Origin: Lithobates sylvaticus
Lineage: Eukaryota > Chordata > Amphibia > Anura > Ranidae
Length of the DNA stretch: 64,000 nucleotides
Direction of reading: 5' to 3'
Assembly (NCBI GenBank): GCA_028564925.1
Contig: CM053029.1
Coordinates: 39,436,253-39,500,252 of the forward strand
This document shows, in pieces, positions 1 to 10,863 of this stretch. A model generated the notes under the pieces. That model made no database searches, had not been told where the DNA came from, and saw only the letters and a program-made list of their open reading frames with translations. Within the stretch, counting starts at the first letter, position 1; each line of letters begins with the position of its first letter. The position numbers and the translations under genes are program-made.

Positions 1-562
1 AGCCAGCCCCTGGGGAGTTCATGTAATCAGACGAGAGCATCTTGAGAGATTAGTAAATAGAATCATCTAGAGGAACTACAGGATTTTTTATTTTTTTACT
101 TTTGATCGCAACATGAGGGTTGTTAAGCCATTATTAAAAATAAAAAAAAAAAAAAAAAAAAAAAGTCTAAACATTATTCCTTATCGCTTTACACTAAACA
201 CTGCAAGTACAGAATACCTGCTAAGCGTTTCACAAAAAAAATAAAAAAAAAATAAAAAAAGTACTTGGTTGGAATATTGGAGGCAGTGCTTTGGGAATCA
301 CCAAAGTCGAGAACCAAGTTTTAGCCTTGTCCAGTCTCTGCTTGGGCTACGGAACACTTCCAGCTTGGTAATTCAGTGGGAAAGAACTCTGGGATGACAA
401 AGGGCTCAAAACAAAAACGTCCCTCAAATGCACTGGATTTTTTTTATCTTTTTTAAAAGCACAATACCGTGAGCAAAAAAGTATAAATTGCATAGGACGA
501 ATTAGTTATGCTTGTCTAGGCCAGTTAAATGGCGAGTCAAAAATCAAAAAACAGAATGCATT

Positions 563-783
563 TTATTGTTGTGGAGACAACAGGGTTTTTTTAGGCTTAA
601 TTGTCCAAACCAATATACATGTCATTAATCCAACAAGCCACAGTGAGCAGACTCCTGCCACCATCCAGATTTCCATTGTCAATGATGAAGACCCATCCAG
701 CTTTAGGGATTTGTCACTATCGGATCCCACAACATACAGAGGTCCAAGTGTTGCAAACCATTCTTCATCCTGTGTCCCAATAT
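563..783 (-). pseudogene. ZP3-like terminal exon (exon 8), orphan inverted copy
   Basis: On the minus strand this 221-nt exon follows a TTTCAG acceptor and encodes the C-terminal part of a ZP3-type egg-coat protein: an acidic stretch, the TLGPLYV external hydrophobic patch, a transmembrane segment (WMVAGVCSLWLVG...) and a short basic tail ending TAA. Its protein is identical to that of exon 8 at 36463-36683. The stop again lies inside an AATAAA signal. No exons 1-6 are visible upstream of it on the minus strand between 2.2 and 25 kb, so it appears to be the 3' end of a partial gene duplication rather than part of a working gene, although the exon itself is undamaged. Confidence 0.85.
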
Positions 784-1149
784 CTGAAACCATTTAAAAC
801 CTGGATTAAGTTAGGTTAAGTAAATTACACACAAGTACATATAAGGGGTATTACCATCTGTGTCCGAGATATGTGGGGCCATTGTTACCAGGACTTATGG
901 CAAAAATCCACAGATTGCCTTTACAAAAGCCTAGGGCCACGCAATAGGAGACCCATGCTTTGGGGGGGGATTTTAATGGGGTTTAACCCATTTTTAAAAA
1001 GGACGTGCCAACATCCAACAACGCAGACCATTTAACACTTGTTTTGGTTAAAATTGCAATACATATTTTTTTTTTAGTCTTTGTGTTACTCAGAGGGTGA
1101 CCTAGGATGCTCCTGAGACTATGTATGCCCAACTTCATTGGCTCTAGAG

Positions 1150-1277
1150 CAGGATCTCCAAACTACAGCCCTCCAGTTGTTGAACTGTCCCATGAGGTAT
1201 TGTAAAACTGAAATTCCCAGACATGATGGGCATTTCAGTTCCTGAACAACTGGAGGGCCATAGTTTGGAGACCCCTG
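1150..1277. mobile_element. Short palindromic hAT-type MITE
   Basis: The 128-bp element has inverted ends (CAGGATCTCCAAACTA and TAGTTTGGAGACCCCTG) and is flanked by near-identical 8-bp duplications CTCTAGAG and CTCTAAAG, as expected for hAT elements. It lies in the exon 7-8 intron of the orphan ZP3 copy. The mirror copy at 35877-36008 shows that it inserted before the inverted duplication. Confidence 0.75.
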
Positions 1278-1728
1278 CTCTAAAGCATCATATTTCATTC
1301 TTCTGCTCTCCAGCACCATGTTGGTGGGTACTTGTGTATAATGCAGGATCAGCCAAATTGTATTGGTTGATTGGACAAGACTAGTTGGAGTATGGCCATA
1401 AAAAGTTCTGGTAGGGTGTGTGTGTGGGGGGGGGGGGGGGGAGGAGACACCAGTCAATTAAACTCTCAGGAAAGGCAACCAATACCATGGAAGTAAATAA
1501 AGTTCCTGTGCAGTCAACCTTAGAAGGGAAAACCCTTGCTTGGGGAGCGGGCTGAACAAAAAAAAAAACAAAAAAAAAAGAAGAAGTGTAGGTCCATGCA
1601 GTTTGGACCCCGTTTAATGTCTAGGCTACACAGGCCGATAAAATACCTAAACAGCTATAAGGCATGCAGAAATGTTCAGAGTTAGGTTAAGGGGAAAAAA
1701 TATATAAGAGCCACTACTCTGCACCTAC

Positions 1729-1862
1729 CAAAAGTGGCTTCTCTCTTCCATTGTCTTGACCCTCCACTCAGACTAAGCCTTCTGGATCCAGAAGTGGTCT
1801 TGTCACATTTTCCCAGTTCACAGCAGCTACAGATGCTGCTAGGACCCTCAACAGCAAACCAG
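1729..1862 (-). pseudogene. ZP3-like exon 7, orphan inverted copy
   Basis: The minus strand shows a polypyrimidine acceptor (ACTTTACTGTTGCAG), 134 coding nt and a GTAGGT donor. The product reads WFAVEGPSSICSCCELGKC, the conserved C-x-C-C...C block just after the ZP-C domain of ZP3 proteins, followed by a basic stretch containing RQWKR, a plausible processing site. Entry phase 2 and exit phase 1 match exon 8 at 563-783. It differs from the plus-strand copy at 35334-35467 at two residues I could see (K for Q, S for P). Splice sites and frame are intact. Confidence 0.85.
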
Positions 1863-2194
1863 CTGCAACAGTAAAGTTAGATTCAGTCACAAAGGTTTTC
1901 CAGCCATATGCACCCAAATTGCTTTCAATCAAAATAGCAAGGCCAGGTAAGGGAACCACTGGGCCATTTGTACAACGATACAAGCTCCAGAACAAAATCA
2001 CCATGACCCCAAAAATAAAATAAATTTCCCTGCAAAAAAACCACCACACGCAATTACAATACCGACCTATTCAAGTTTTTTTTTTTTTTTTAAAAAACAA
2101 CAAGACCACATAATTATAACCAGTCAGCATTTATAGAACTATAGGCTAGAACTATAGGCTAGAACTAGGGGAATCATAGGCAACACAATTTGTA

Positions 2195-2600
2195 TTGTAT
2201 TCAACCACTTCAGCCCCGGACCAATTGGCAGCCAAAGGACCAGGCCCTTTTTTGCGATTCGGCACTGCGTCGCTTTAACTGACAATTGCGCGGTCATGCG
2301 ACGTGGCTCCCAAAGAAAATTGGCGTCCTTTTTTCCCCACAAATAGAGCTTTTTTGGTGGTATTTGATCGCCCCTGCGGTTTTTATTTTTTGCGCTAACA
2401 AAAATAGAGCGACAATTTTGAAAACAATGCAATATTTTTTGCTATAAGCATCCTCAAAAAAAAAAAAAAAAAAAAATAAAACATTTTCCTCAGTTTAGGC
2501 CGATACGTATTCTACATATTTTTGGTAAAAAAAAAAAATAAAAAAAATTAGCGATTGATTGGTTTGCGCAAAAGTTATAGCGTTTACAAAATAGGGGATA
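2195..2600 (+). repeat. AACCACTT-family repeat fragment
   Basis: The fragment begins CAACCACTTCAGCCCC and includes the block ACTGACAATTGCGCGG and the AAATAGAGC...GGTGGTATTTGATC segment. The same blocks recur at 8892, 25000-25380 (reversed), 27765 and 40740-40985 (reversed), so this is a dispersed family. I cannot assign it to a named transposon class. Confidence 0.7.
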
Positions 2601-2602
2601 GT

Positions 2603-5600
2603 TTAACCACTTGCCGACCGCCCCATGTAGATATACGTCGGCAGAATGGCACGTACAGGCAGAACCACGTACCTGTACGTGCCATTCTTTAGGCGGTTGG
2701 GGGGTCCGATCGGACCCCCTCCGCCGGCGGGGACGGTCGGCATCGCTTCAGGAGCGATCCGGGACGAGGGGACGGCCAGTGGTTTCTGGCCACCCCCTCG
2801 CGATCGCTCCTGGCCAATGAAAAGCTTCCCCTTCCTGTCTATTGTATAGACAGGAAGGCGGAAGTGATGTCACGCTCGGTGCACCGGTCTATGTGACCGG
2901 AGACGCCGAGCGGCGAACATGTTAAGGTTAGTGCACAACAGTACACTGACACCAGTACAGTTAGGCACACAAAACACCCCCCTGTCACCCCTGATCACCC
3001 CCCAGATCACCCCCTCCCCCCCCAGTCACAGTGTCACTAATTGCAGTGATCATTTATTTACTGATCACTGCATTTAGTGTCAGTGTGACTGTAATAACTG
3101 TCAGGGCAGTTAGTTTTAGGTCCTAGGTAGCCCCCTACCCCCCCCTAATAAAGGTTTAACCCCCTGATTGCCCCTAGTTAACCCCTTCACCCCCTTTTGC
3201 CAGTGTCACTAAGCGATCGTTTTTCTGATCGCTGCATTAGTGTCGCTAGGTAACCAGTTTTTTTTTTAGGTTAACCGCCATGTTTATATAGGTTCATAAA
3301 TAGGTTTATAGGTCAGGTACCCCCATATTACAACCTAAATAAAGGTTTTAACCCCCTGATTGCCCCTAGAGTTAACCCTTTCACCAGTGATCACTGTATA
3401 ACTGTCACTGGTGACGCTGGTTAGCCAGTTAGTTATTTCGTTATTTAGGTTCCCCGTCAGGTTTTTATATATAGCGTCAGGTACCCCCATATATTACCTA
3501 ATAAAGGTTTAACCCCCTGATTGCCCCTAGTTAACCCTTTCACCCCCTTTTGCCAGTGTCACTAAGCGATCGTTTTTCTGATCCCTGCATTAGTGTCGCT
3601 AGGTAACCAGTTTTTTTTTGTATTACTGTTACGGGTGACGCTGGTTAGTTAGCTTGTTTTTTATACTGTCAGGGCACCCGCCATTTATTACCCAATAACG
3701 GTTTAACCCCCTGATCGCCCGGCGGGTGATATCAATTAGGTTTTAGGGTCAAATAAGGTCTGCGTCGCCCCAGGTTAGTGCCAGTACCGCAAACACCCAC
3801 GCGCAAAGCATACACCTCCCTTAGTGGTATAGTATCTGAACAGATCAATATCTGATCTGATCAGATCTATACTAGCGTCCCCAGCAGTTTAGGGTTCCAA
3901 AAAAAACGCATTGTTAGCGGGATCAGCCAGATACCTGCTAGCACCTGCGTTTTCCCCCTCCGCCCAGCCCAGCCCACCCAAGTGCAGTATCGATCGATCA
4001 CTGTCACTTACAAAACACTAAGCACACATAACTGCAGCGTTCGCAGAGTCAGGCCTGATCCCTGCGATCGCTAACAGTTTTTTTGTGGTAGCGTTTTGAT
4101 TCAGTCGCTAACAGTCAGGAGCTTTTTTTACCTGTGAATCTCAAAAAAAATAAAAAAACAAAAATAGTTGTCGTTTTATTGTTTCTCTCTCTCTCTCTAT
4201 TGTTGCTCTTTTTTTACTCCATTCTATTCTGCAATGTTTTATTATGTTTTATCATGTTTTATCATGCTTGCTTTTCAGGTATGTAATTTTGTTTACTGTG
4301 TTTAGTGTTGAGCATTTTTTTGTTTTCAGGTGCGCCATTCAGTTGCAGCGCGGATTTATTTATCTTGACAGCAACAGCGTTTGCTCCCACGATACATAAA
4401 GCCGCGACTCCAACGCTGTAGGAGGTGATTTCACCACCACAGTTAAAAAAAAGAGCATATGTGCCGAAGCATGGGGGCAGGGGGGGGGGGGGCGGGGGAG
4501 CGATTGGCTCCTAATGCCACGTACATACGGTCGAAATTCCGACCGTGTGTACACGGCATAACTTTTGCGGGAGGATGCCCCCATGCATCGGCATATATAA
4601 ATGGTGCATGTATGCCCATCATTAGAAGTGGGTGGATGAAGGGAGGTATTCTAATGGTGGGCATACCCACCAATCAATCTCTTTTTTTCGTTCAGCCAAG
4701 AGGCTGCATGAAAAAAAAAAGATTACAATATATGTCCAGTATGTTGCTGGACTTTGAATGGTTATACCAGAATGATGCCTACAGGTTTAGGTATCATCTT
4801 GGTATCATTCTTTTCAGCCAGTGATCGGCTTTCATGTAAAAAGCAATTCTAGCGGGTAATTAGCCTCTAGACTGCTTTTACAAGCAGTAGGAGGGAATGT
4901 CCCCCCTCCCGGATATAAACCGCGCCATTGGGAAATTGGGAAAGCATTTTATCACACCAATCTTGGTGTGGTCAGATGCTTTGAGGGCAGAGGAAAGATC
5001 TAGGGTCTAATAGACCCCAATTTTTTCAAAAAAAGAGTACCTGTCACTGCTATTGCTATCATAGGGGATATTTACATTCCCTGAGATAACAATAAAAATC
5101 ATAACAAAGAAAAAAAAATGGAAGGAACAGTTTAAAAATAGAATAAAAAAGCTAAATAAATAAAAAAAAAACTAAAAAAAAAAAAAAAAAAGCACCCTGC
5201 CCCCCTTCTCTTGCGCAAAGGCGTACACAAGCGTTGGTCTGGCGTCATATGTAAACAGCAATTGCAGCATGCATGTGAGGTATCACCGCAAAGGTCAGAT
5301 CGAGGGCAGTAATTTTAGCAGTAGACCTCCTCCGTGAATCTAATGTGGTATCATGTAAAGGCTTTTAAAGGCTTTTAAAAATGTATGTAGTTTGTCGCCA
5401 CTGCGTGTTTGTGCGCAATTTTAAAGCATGTCGTGTTTGGTATCCATGTACTCGGCCTAAGATCATATTTTTTATTTCATCAAAAATTTGAGCAATATAG
5501 TGTGTTTTAGTGCATTAAAATAAAAAAAAAAGTGTATTTTTTTCCACAAAAAAATGCGTTTGAAAAAATCGCTGCGCAAATACTGTGTGGAAAAAAAAAT

Positions 5601-5742
5601 GCAACACCCACCATTTTAATCTGTAGGGCCTTTGCTTTAACAATATATATAGTGTTTGGGGGTTCAACGTAATTTTCTTGCAAAAAAAAAATATGTTTTC
5701 ATGTAAACAAAAAGTGTCAGAAAGGGCTTTATCTTCAAGTGG
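2603..5742 (+). repeat. Large AACCACTTG...CAAGTGGTT element with hairpin cluster
   Basis: The inverted ends TTAACCACTTG (2603) and CAAGTGGTTA (ending about 5742) enclose about 3.1 kb without a convincing gene. Inside are a cluster of perfect hairpins (2644-2900), a ~105-bp unit present twice about 354 bp apart (3148 and 3502, containing CACTAAGCGATCGTTTTTCTGATC), and homopolymer-rich AT sequence. Block 3738-4218 also occurs reversed at 34572-35045. It is probably a non-autonomous DNA transposon; class unknown. Confidence 0.55.
4515..4558. mobile_element. 44-bp minimal Harbinger-like MITE
   Basis: TGCCACGTACATACGGTCG joins directly to GACCGTGTGTACACGGCA, so both terminal inverted repeats are fused with almost no interior. 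It is flanked by TAA on both sides (4512-4514 and 4559-4561), the 3-bp TWA target duplication typical of PIF/Harbinger elements. The ends match the longer MITEs at 16621, 17355 and 59419. Confidence 0.75.
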
Positions 5743-6420
5743 TTAGAAGAGTGGTGACGTGTGACATAGGCTTCTAAATGTTGTGCATAAAATGCCAGGA
5801 CAGTTCAAACCCCCCCCAAATGACCCCATTTTGGAAAGTAGACACCCCAAGCTATTTGCTGAGAGCAATGTTGAGCCCATTAAATATTTTTTTTTTTTTG
5901 TCCCAAGAGATTGAATAATGAAAAAAAAAAAAATATATATATTTTTTTTACAAAAAGTTGTCACTAAATGATATATTGCTCAAACATGTCATGGGCATAT
6001 GTGGAAATACACCCAAAATACATTCTGTTGCTTCTCCTGAGTACGGGATACCACATGTGTGGGACTTTTGGGAGCCTAGCTGCGTACGGAACCCAAAAAC
6101 CAAGCACCGCCTTCAGGCTTTCTAAGGGAGTAATTTTTTTATTTCACTTCTCACTGCCAATCACAGTTTCGGAGGCCATGGAATGCCCAGATGGCATAAA
6201 ACCCCCAAAAATGACCCCATTTTGGAAAGTAGACACCCAAGCTATTTGCTGAGAGGTATTGTGAGTATTTTGCAGATGTCGCTTTTTGTCACAAAGTTTT
6301 GAAAATTGAAAAAAGAAAAAAAATAATTTTTTTCCCTTACTTTTGAAAATTCAGGAAGTGAAAGGAAATTATACTCATTTGGACACAGCAAAAAAAAAAT
6401 GGCTTTAGATATATTTTAAT
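5743..6420 (+). repeat. Dispersed repeat with GACCCCATTTTGGAAAGTAG blocks
   Basis: The block GACCCCATTTTGGAAAGTAG and the CTATTTGCTGAGAG that follows occur twice here (about 5822 and 6211) and again at about 34130. The sequence between (TCACTAAATGATATATTGCTC, CACATGTGTGGGACTTTTGG) also recurs at 34270-34440. No coding capacity was recognised. Confidence 0.65.
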
Positions 6421-7073
6421 TTAAAATTTTGACTGGAATATATGTTATGTTTTTACCTCCATCTCTATTTATCCCTTAGGTATTACTATGGAGTGTGAAT
6501 TATAATACTGTTACAGGTTCCAATTTGTTTCCTCTTTGTGTTTGCTCTTATTTGTGAATAATTTGTTTAGGTCTGTCACAGTATCTTCAGTTCTCTGATC
6601 TCTATTCTAGTCTCAATGGAACAGCTTAATTCCCAGCAGGTAGCTTGTATGAGGTTTTTTTTTTTTTTTAAGGTGGTTTGCTGACCTCTAGTTTAGGGAC
6701 ATTAACAAGGAAACAAAAGCACTGGATGCTTATTCAAAATGATAATTGATGAGGGGCTTCATAGTTATCAGGGGTGGGCTCTTGGGAACACACTCATTTT
6801 CTTGTTATTTGTCTGCAATCAGTCTCCTAGGGTAAGTAAGGATATAAAAGAGATGGTTAATTACAGGTAATACAGGCAGACAGAAAGGATCAGATAACCA
6901 AATTACCAGTGAAAACAAACCATCTTTATAGCTTACTGATTAATGGATTAACAGATATTGTAAGTTGAAATATGATATTTTAATGGATCAGTTATAACTA
7001 TGAAAATAGATTTGTAACAATTTTTTAAACATTGGAATTTTTTCAGAATTTTTTTTCACACAGATTTTTTACA
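6421..7073. other. Unassigned intergenic sequence
   Basis: AT-rich sequence with no long frame, no terminal repeats and no family match that I could see. Confidence 0.4.
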
Positions 7074-7935
7074 TTAGATGGCATGGTAAATTTGCTTTGG
7101 TGTTTTATCTTTTATTTTTTAATCATGTTCTTCTTTTAGGGATACAGCTTTACACTAGATGGCATGGTATATTTGTTTGTATATTTTATTTTTTTATTTA
7201 GTAATTATTTTCTAAGTTTAGGGACACATCTTTACATTGGATGGCATGGTATATTTGTTTGTATATTTTAGTTTTTTTATTTAGTAATTATTTTCTGAGT
7301 TCAGGGACACATCTTTACATTGAATGGTATAGTATATTTGTTTGTGTATTTTATTTTTTAAATTATATTCTTAATTTAGTGATACACCTTTACATTGGAT
7401 TTTAGTTTTTTATTTAGTAATTATTTCCTTAGTTTTGGGATACATTTTACATTAGATGGCATGGAGTATTTGTTTATGTATTTTATTTTTTATTTTTGTA
7501 TTTACTTTCTTAGTTTAGGGATACATATTTACATTGGATGGCATGATATATTAGTTTGTGTATTTTTAATTTTTTTATTATTTTCCTAGTTTAGGGACAC
7601 ATGTTTATATTAGATGGCATGGTGTATTTGTTTGTGTATTTTATTTTTTTAATTACTTTCTTAGTTTATGGATGCATCTTTACATTGGATGGCATGGTAT
7701 ATGTGTGTGTTTTTATTTAGAATGTTTTTCTTATTTTAGGGACACATCTTTACATTAGATGGCATGGTATATTTGTTTGTGTATTTTATTTTTTATTTTT
7801 AAATTTCTTTCTTATTTTTAGGAATACGTCTTTACATTGGATGGAACGGTATATTTGTTTGTGTATTCTTTTTTATTATTTAATAATTATTTTCTTTGTT
7901 TAGGGATACATCTTTATATTAGATGACATTGTATT
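7074..7935 (+). repeat. Tandem array of ~80-bp units
   Basis: The core TTTACATTGGATGGCATGGT followed by TATTTGTTTGTGTATTTTATTTTT and a TTAGGGACACATC motif recurs about 12 times (near 7076, 7156, 7238, 7321, 7397, 7454, 7536, 7612, 7687, 7757, 7837 and 7921). Spacing is 57-83 bp with many small indels, so the array is old. Confidence 0.85.
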
Positions 7936-8840
7936 TTTGAATAGGTTTATTCTTATACCTTTTTTTTTTTTTAAGTAGAAGAAATTGTGTGTGTGTGTGT
8001 ATATATATATATAATTTTTTTTTTTTACTTTTTCACCCAATGTATTGAGAGAAGATTGTCAACTCCTTATGGTAAATCAGCCTCAGTGTATACAGTACAG
8101 CCAAACTATGTACAATGCATGGATATTTGGAGATTCCTCAAGATGCATTTTTGCATTTTGTTTTACTACCCTCTTTATTTTACTTCATAGTAATTCACTA
8201 ATGTCCAATACACAATATATCTTGCATAGGAGCAAGGCAATTATTATTATTTTTGTTTTTATTGTATATCTATTTAACTACTGAAAACCTTAATTTCTCT
8301 AGATTCACTAATTTATCTAATGTATATCTCATCCAAACGTGAAATAGTTTTTTTTTATGCTATTTTTAAAGCATCACAATTATAGCTAGGCAGGAGTTTG
8401 TGGTATTTTAAGGACTTGTAACTTGTGTGATACATTTTGTGAATTCATCCAATTGTTGATAAAAAAAATTTCAATCATCCAAGCCCACCTATGTTAGCTG
8501 GTAAAAGATACCTACCTTAACAATCCAAGAAACAATTCTGGAACCTGTTCATACATTGCCATCATATTCTGGGGGCAAAAATTAAAGTCATGAATGCATA
8601 ATCTACAGCAGCTGGATACCGAAACAGCCGTGTAACAACAAAGGTTACTGCAACAAAATCTATTTTCTTTTTTATTCAAAGGTTTACCAAAGTTTTTAGG
8701 CTATAAACAGTATCAGACAGATGTGAAATGATTAATGCACCCTTAAAAAATATCAAGCGTTACATCATTACAAAAAACAAGTTTAAAGGTTGATCCTACC
8801 AAATTAGGCTACTGCTTGCCCATGGCATTAGCAAGATACA
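7936..8840. other. Unassigned AT-rich sequence
   Basis: It holds a short TG/TA microsatellite (7987-8010) and otherwise unremarkable AT-rich DNA. No gene or transposon ends were recognised. Confidence 0.4.
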
Positions 8841-9159
8841 CTATATTACCAAAAGCATTGGGGCACCTGAATTTAGACGCACATGAACTTTAACCACTTA
8901 CCCACTGGGCACTTAAACCCCCTTCCAAACCAGACCAATTTTCAGCTTTCGGTGATCTCACACTTTTAATGACAATTACTCAGTCATGCAACACTGAACC
9001 CAAATGAATTTTGTGTCCTTTTTTTCACACAAATAGAGCTTTCTTTTGGTGGTATTTAATCACCGCTGGGTTTTTTAATTTTTGCGCTATAAATCAAAAT
9101 ATACTGAAAATTTGGTAAAAAAAAATAAATAAAAATTCTTTGTTTCTATTAAAATTTAT

Positions 9160-9600
9160 TGCAGAGTATTGGCGAGTATTGGCGAGTATTGGCGAGTATT
9201 GGCAGAGTATTGGCAGAGTATTGGCAGAGTATTGGCAGAGTGTTGCAGTGTTGCACAGTGGTGGCAGAGCATTGCACAGTGGTTGCAGAGTGGTTGCAGA
9301 GCATTACAGTGGTTGCAGAGCGTTGCACAGTGGTTGCAGAGCATTGCACAGTGGGGGCAGAGCGTTGCACAGTGGGGGCAGAGCGTTGCACAGTGGGGGC
9401 AGAGCATTGCACAGTGGTTGCAGAGCGTTGCACAGTGGTTGCAGAGCGTTGCACAGTGGTTGCAGAGCATTGCACAGTGGTGGCAGAGCATTGCACAGTG
9501 GTTGGTGGCAGAGCATTGCACAGTGGTGGCAGAGCATTGCACAGTGGTGGCAGAGCATTGCACAGTGGTGGCAGAGCATTGCACAGTGGTGGCAGTGTAT
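9160..9600 (+). repeat. 21-bp minisatellite
   Basis: The unit GCAGAGCATTGCACAGTGGTG, with variants GCGTTGC and GTGGGGG, repeats about 16 times. It is preceded by a 10-12-bp TTGGCGAGTA or TTGGCAGAGTA array. Because the period is divisible by three, long stop-free frames arise on both strands; I treat these as artefacts and not as genes. Confidence 0.9.
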
Positions 9601-9673
9601 TGACCAGCACTGTGGGCACTACACATCCAGCCCACAGCGCTGGTCCCGTCTCTCCCCCTGCGCGCTTCTCTCC

Positions 9674-9883
9674 TCTCTGTACCGATCGGTACAGAGAAGA
9701 GAGGGACGAACCGGCGTCATGACGTGACGCCGGTTTGTGTACATGTGATCGCTCCGTCATTTGACGGAGCGATCACGTGTAAACGGCCGCTATCAGCGGC
9801 CGTTTACCATGATCCGTGATGCGCCGGGTCCTTGGGACCCGGCGGTCACGGATGTTCTCGAGTGCGCGCCCCAGGGGGCGCGC
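9674..9883. repeat. Array of six consecutive hairpins
   Basis: In order: a 24-nt palindrome centred on ACCGATCGGT (9674-9697); a CCGGCGTCA/TGACGCCGG stem (9709-9735); a 19-bp stem with a 2-nt loop containing TCGCTCCGTCA (9741-9780); CGGCCGCT/AGCGGCCG (9780-9806); an interrupted stem around CGCCGGGTCC/GGACCCGGCG (9812-9853); and GCGCGCCCC/GGGGCGCGC (9864-9883). Confidence 0.85.
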
Positions 9884-9982
9884 GGGAGCAAGTTTCTGGG
9901 AGGACGTCCGTAGGTCCGTATGGTGTGGGGTTGTTTTTCAGGGGTTGGGCCCCTTAGTTCCAGTGAAGGGAACTCCTAAGGC

Positions 9983-10391
9983 GGTGGTAGGTAACCTTGG
10001 CCCTCCAGCTGTGGGGAAACTGCAAATCCCATCCTGCCTCTAGGAGTCATGCCTGTGACTGTTAAGCCCCATACACACGGTCGGACTTTTTCATCAATTT
10101 GGTCCGATCGGACAAGGTTGTTGAAAATTCAGATCCCATCCCGTCAACCCGCCTCTACGTAGTCCCGTCGTAGGCAACAAACGTCACCACGTTCAGAATG
10201 ATCGGATTTTCCAACAACTTTGTCCGATCGTGTGTACGCAAAACCAACATCAGACAAAGTATGACGGACATGGTCCGACGGACCTGGTCCACGGATTGTC
10301 CGCGCGTGTGTATGGGGCTTTAGGGTCTTGCAATGTCTCATGGGACTTGTAGATTCAAAACAGCTGGAGGGCAGAGGTTTCCCACCCCTTT
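9983..10391. mobile_element. hAT-type non-autonomous element
   Basis: It is flanked by perfect 8-bp duplications CCTAAGGC (9975-9982 and 10392-10399), the hAT hallmark. The inverted ends share GCCCTCCAGCTGT and its complement. The pre-insertion site is ordinary Tc1 transposase sequence. It is split by the MITE at 10065-10319. Confidence 0.82.
10065..10319. mobile_element. Harbinger-like MITE
   Basis: The inverted ends AGCCCCATACACACG and CGTGTGTATGGGGCT are flanked by TTA (10062-10064 and 10320-10322). Subterminal GGTCCGATCGGAC repeats are present. It belongs to the same family as 46911-47336. Confidence 0.85.
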
Positions 10392-10863
10392 CCTAAGGCG
10401 TCAACATAACAAGACATTTTGGACAATTTCATGCTCCCAACTTTGTGGGAAAAGTTTGAGGATGGCCCCTTCCTGTTCCAACATGACTGTGCACCAGCAG
10501 TCATAGCAAGGTCCATAAAGACATGGATGAGTGAGTTTGGGGTGGAGGAACTTGACTGGCCTACACAGGTCCTGACCTCAACCTGATAAAATACCTTTGG
10601 GATGAATTAGAGTGGAGACTGCGAGCCATGCCTTCTTGTCCAACATTAGTACCTGACCTCACAAATGTGCTTCTAGGAGAATGGTCAAACATTCCCATAG
10701 GCACACTTCTAAACCTTGTGGACTGCCTTCCCAGAACAGTTGAAGCTGTTATAGCTGCAAAGGGTGGGCCAACTCAATATTGAACCCAACGGACTAAGAC
10801 TAGAATGCCATTAAAGTTCATGTGCATGTAAAGGCAAGTGTGCCATTACTTTTGGTAATATAG

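Larger units (their letters stand above)
1..2147 (-). repeat. Left arm of a large inverted duplication (ZP3 3' end)
   Basis: Position 1 pairs with 37148 and 2147 with about 35050: the whole stretch is the near-identical reverse complement of 35050-37148. It carries ZP3-like exons 7 and 8, the intron between them and the 3' flank. A further matched block continues at 3738-4218 (partner 34572-35045), so the right arm lacks the equivalent of about 2148-3737. The arm reaches the window edge, so its full length is unknown. Confidence 0.93.
8892..9917 (+). repeat. AACCACTT-family element with 21-bp minisatellite and hairpin array
   Basis: It starts TTAACCACTTACCCACTGGG and carries the family block with CACAAATAGAGC and GGTGGTATTTAATC. 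It then runs into the minisatellite (9160-9600) and a series of six perfect hairpins (9674-9883) before Tc1 sequence resumes near 9918. Confidence 0.65.
8841..10863 (+). mobile_element. Tc1-like transposon remnant with three nested insertions
   Basis: The inverted ends CTATATTACCAAAAG (8841) and CTTTTGGTAATATAG (ending 10863) bound the element. Plus-strand blocks at 9918-9982 (TATGGTGTGGGGTTGTTTTT) and 10392-10800 match the second half of a Tc1 transposase gene; conceptual pieces include FQHDCAP and ELDWPTQ, with several stops. Nested inside are an AACCACTT element (8892 to about 9917, replacing the transposase 5' half), a hAT element (9983-10391) and a Harbinger-like MITE within that hAT (10065-10319). 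Confidence 0.85.

Noticed and set aside
1768-2049. Minus-strand 93-codon frame ending LLDPEGLV
   Set aside because: It is the wrong frame of ZP3-like exon 7 plus intron; the exon frame encodes ICSCCELGKC.
9140-9760. Overlapping long frames on both strands (up to 203 codons)
   Set aside because: They arise from a 21-bp minisatellite with a period divisible by three and have no domain.
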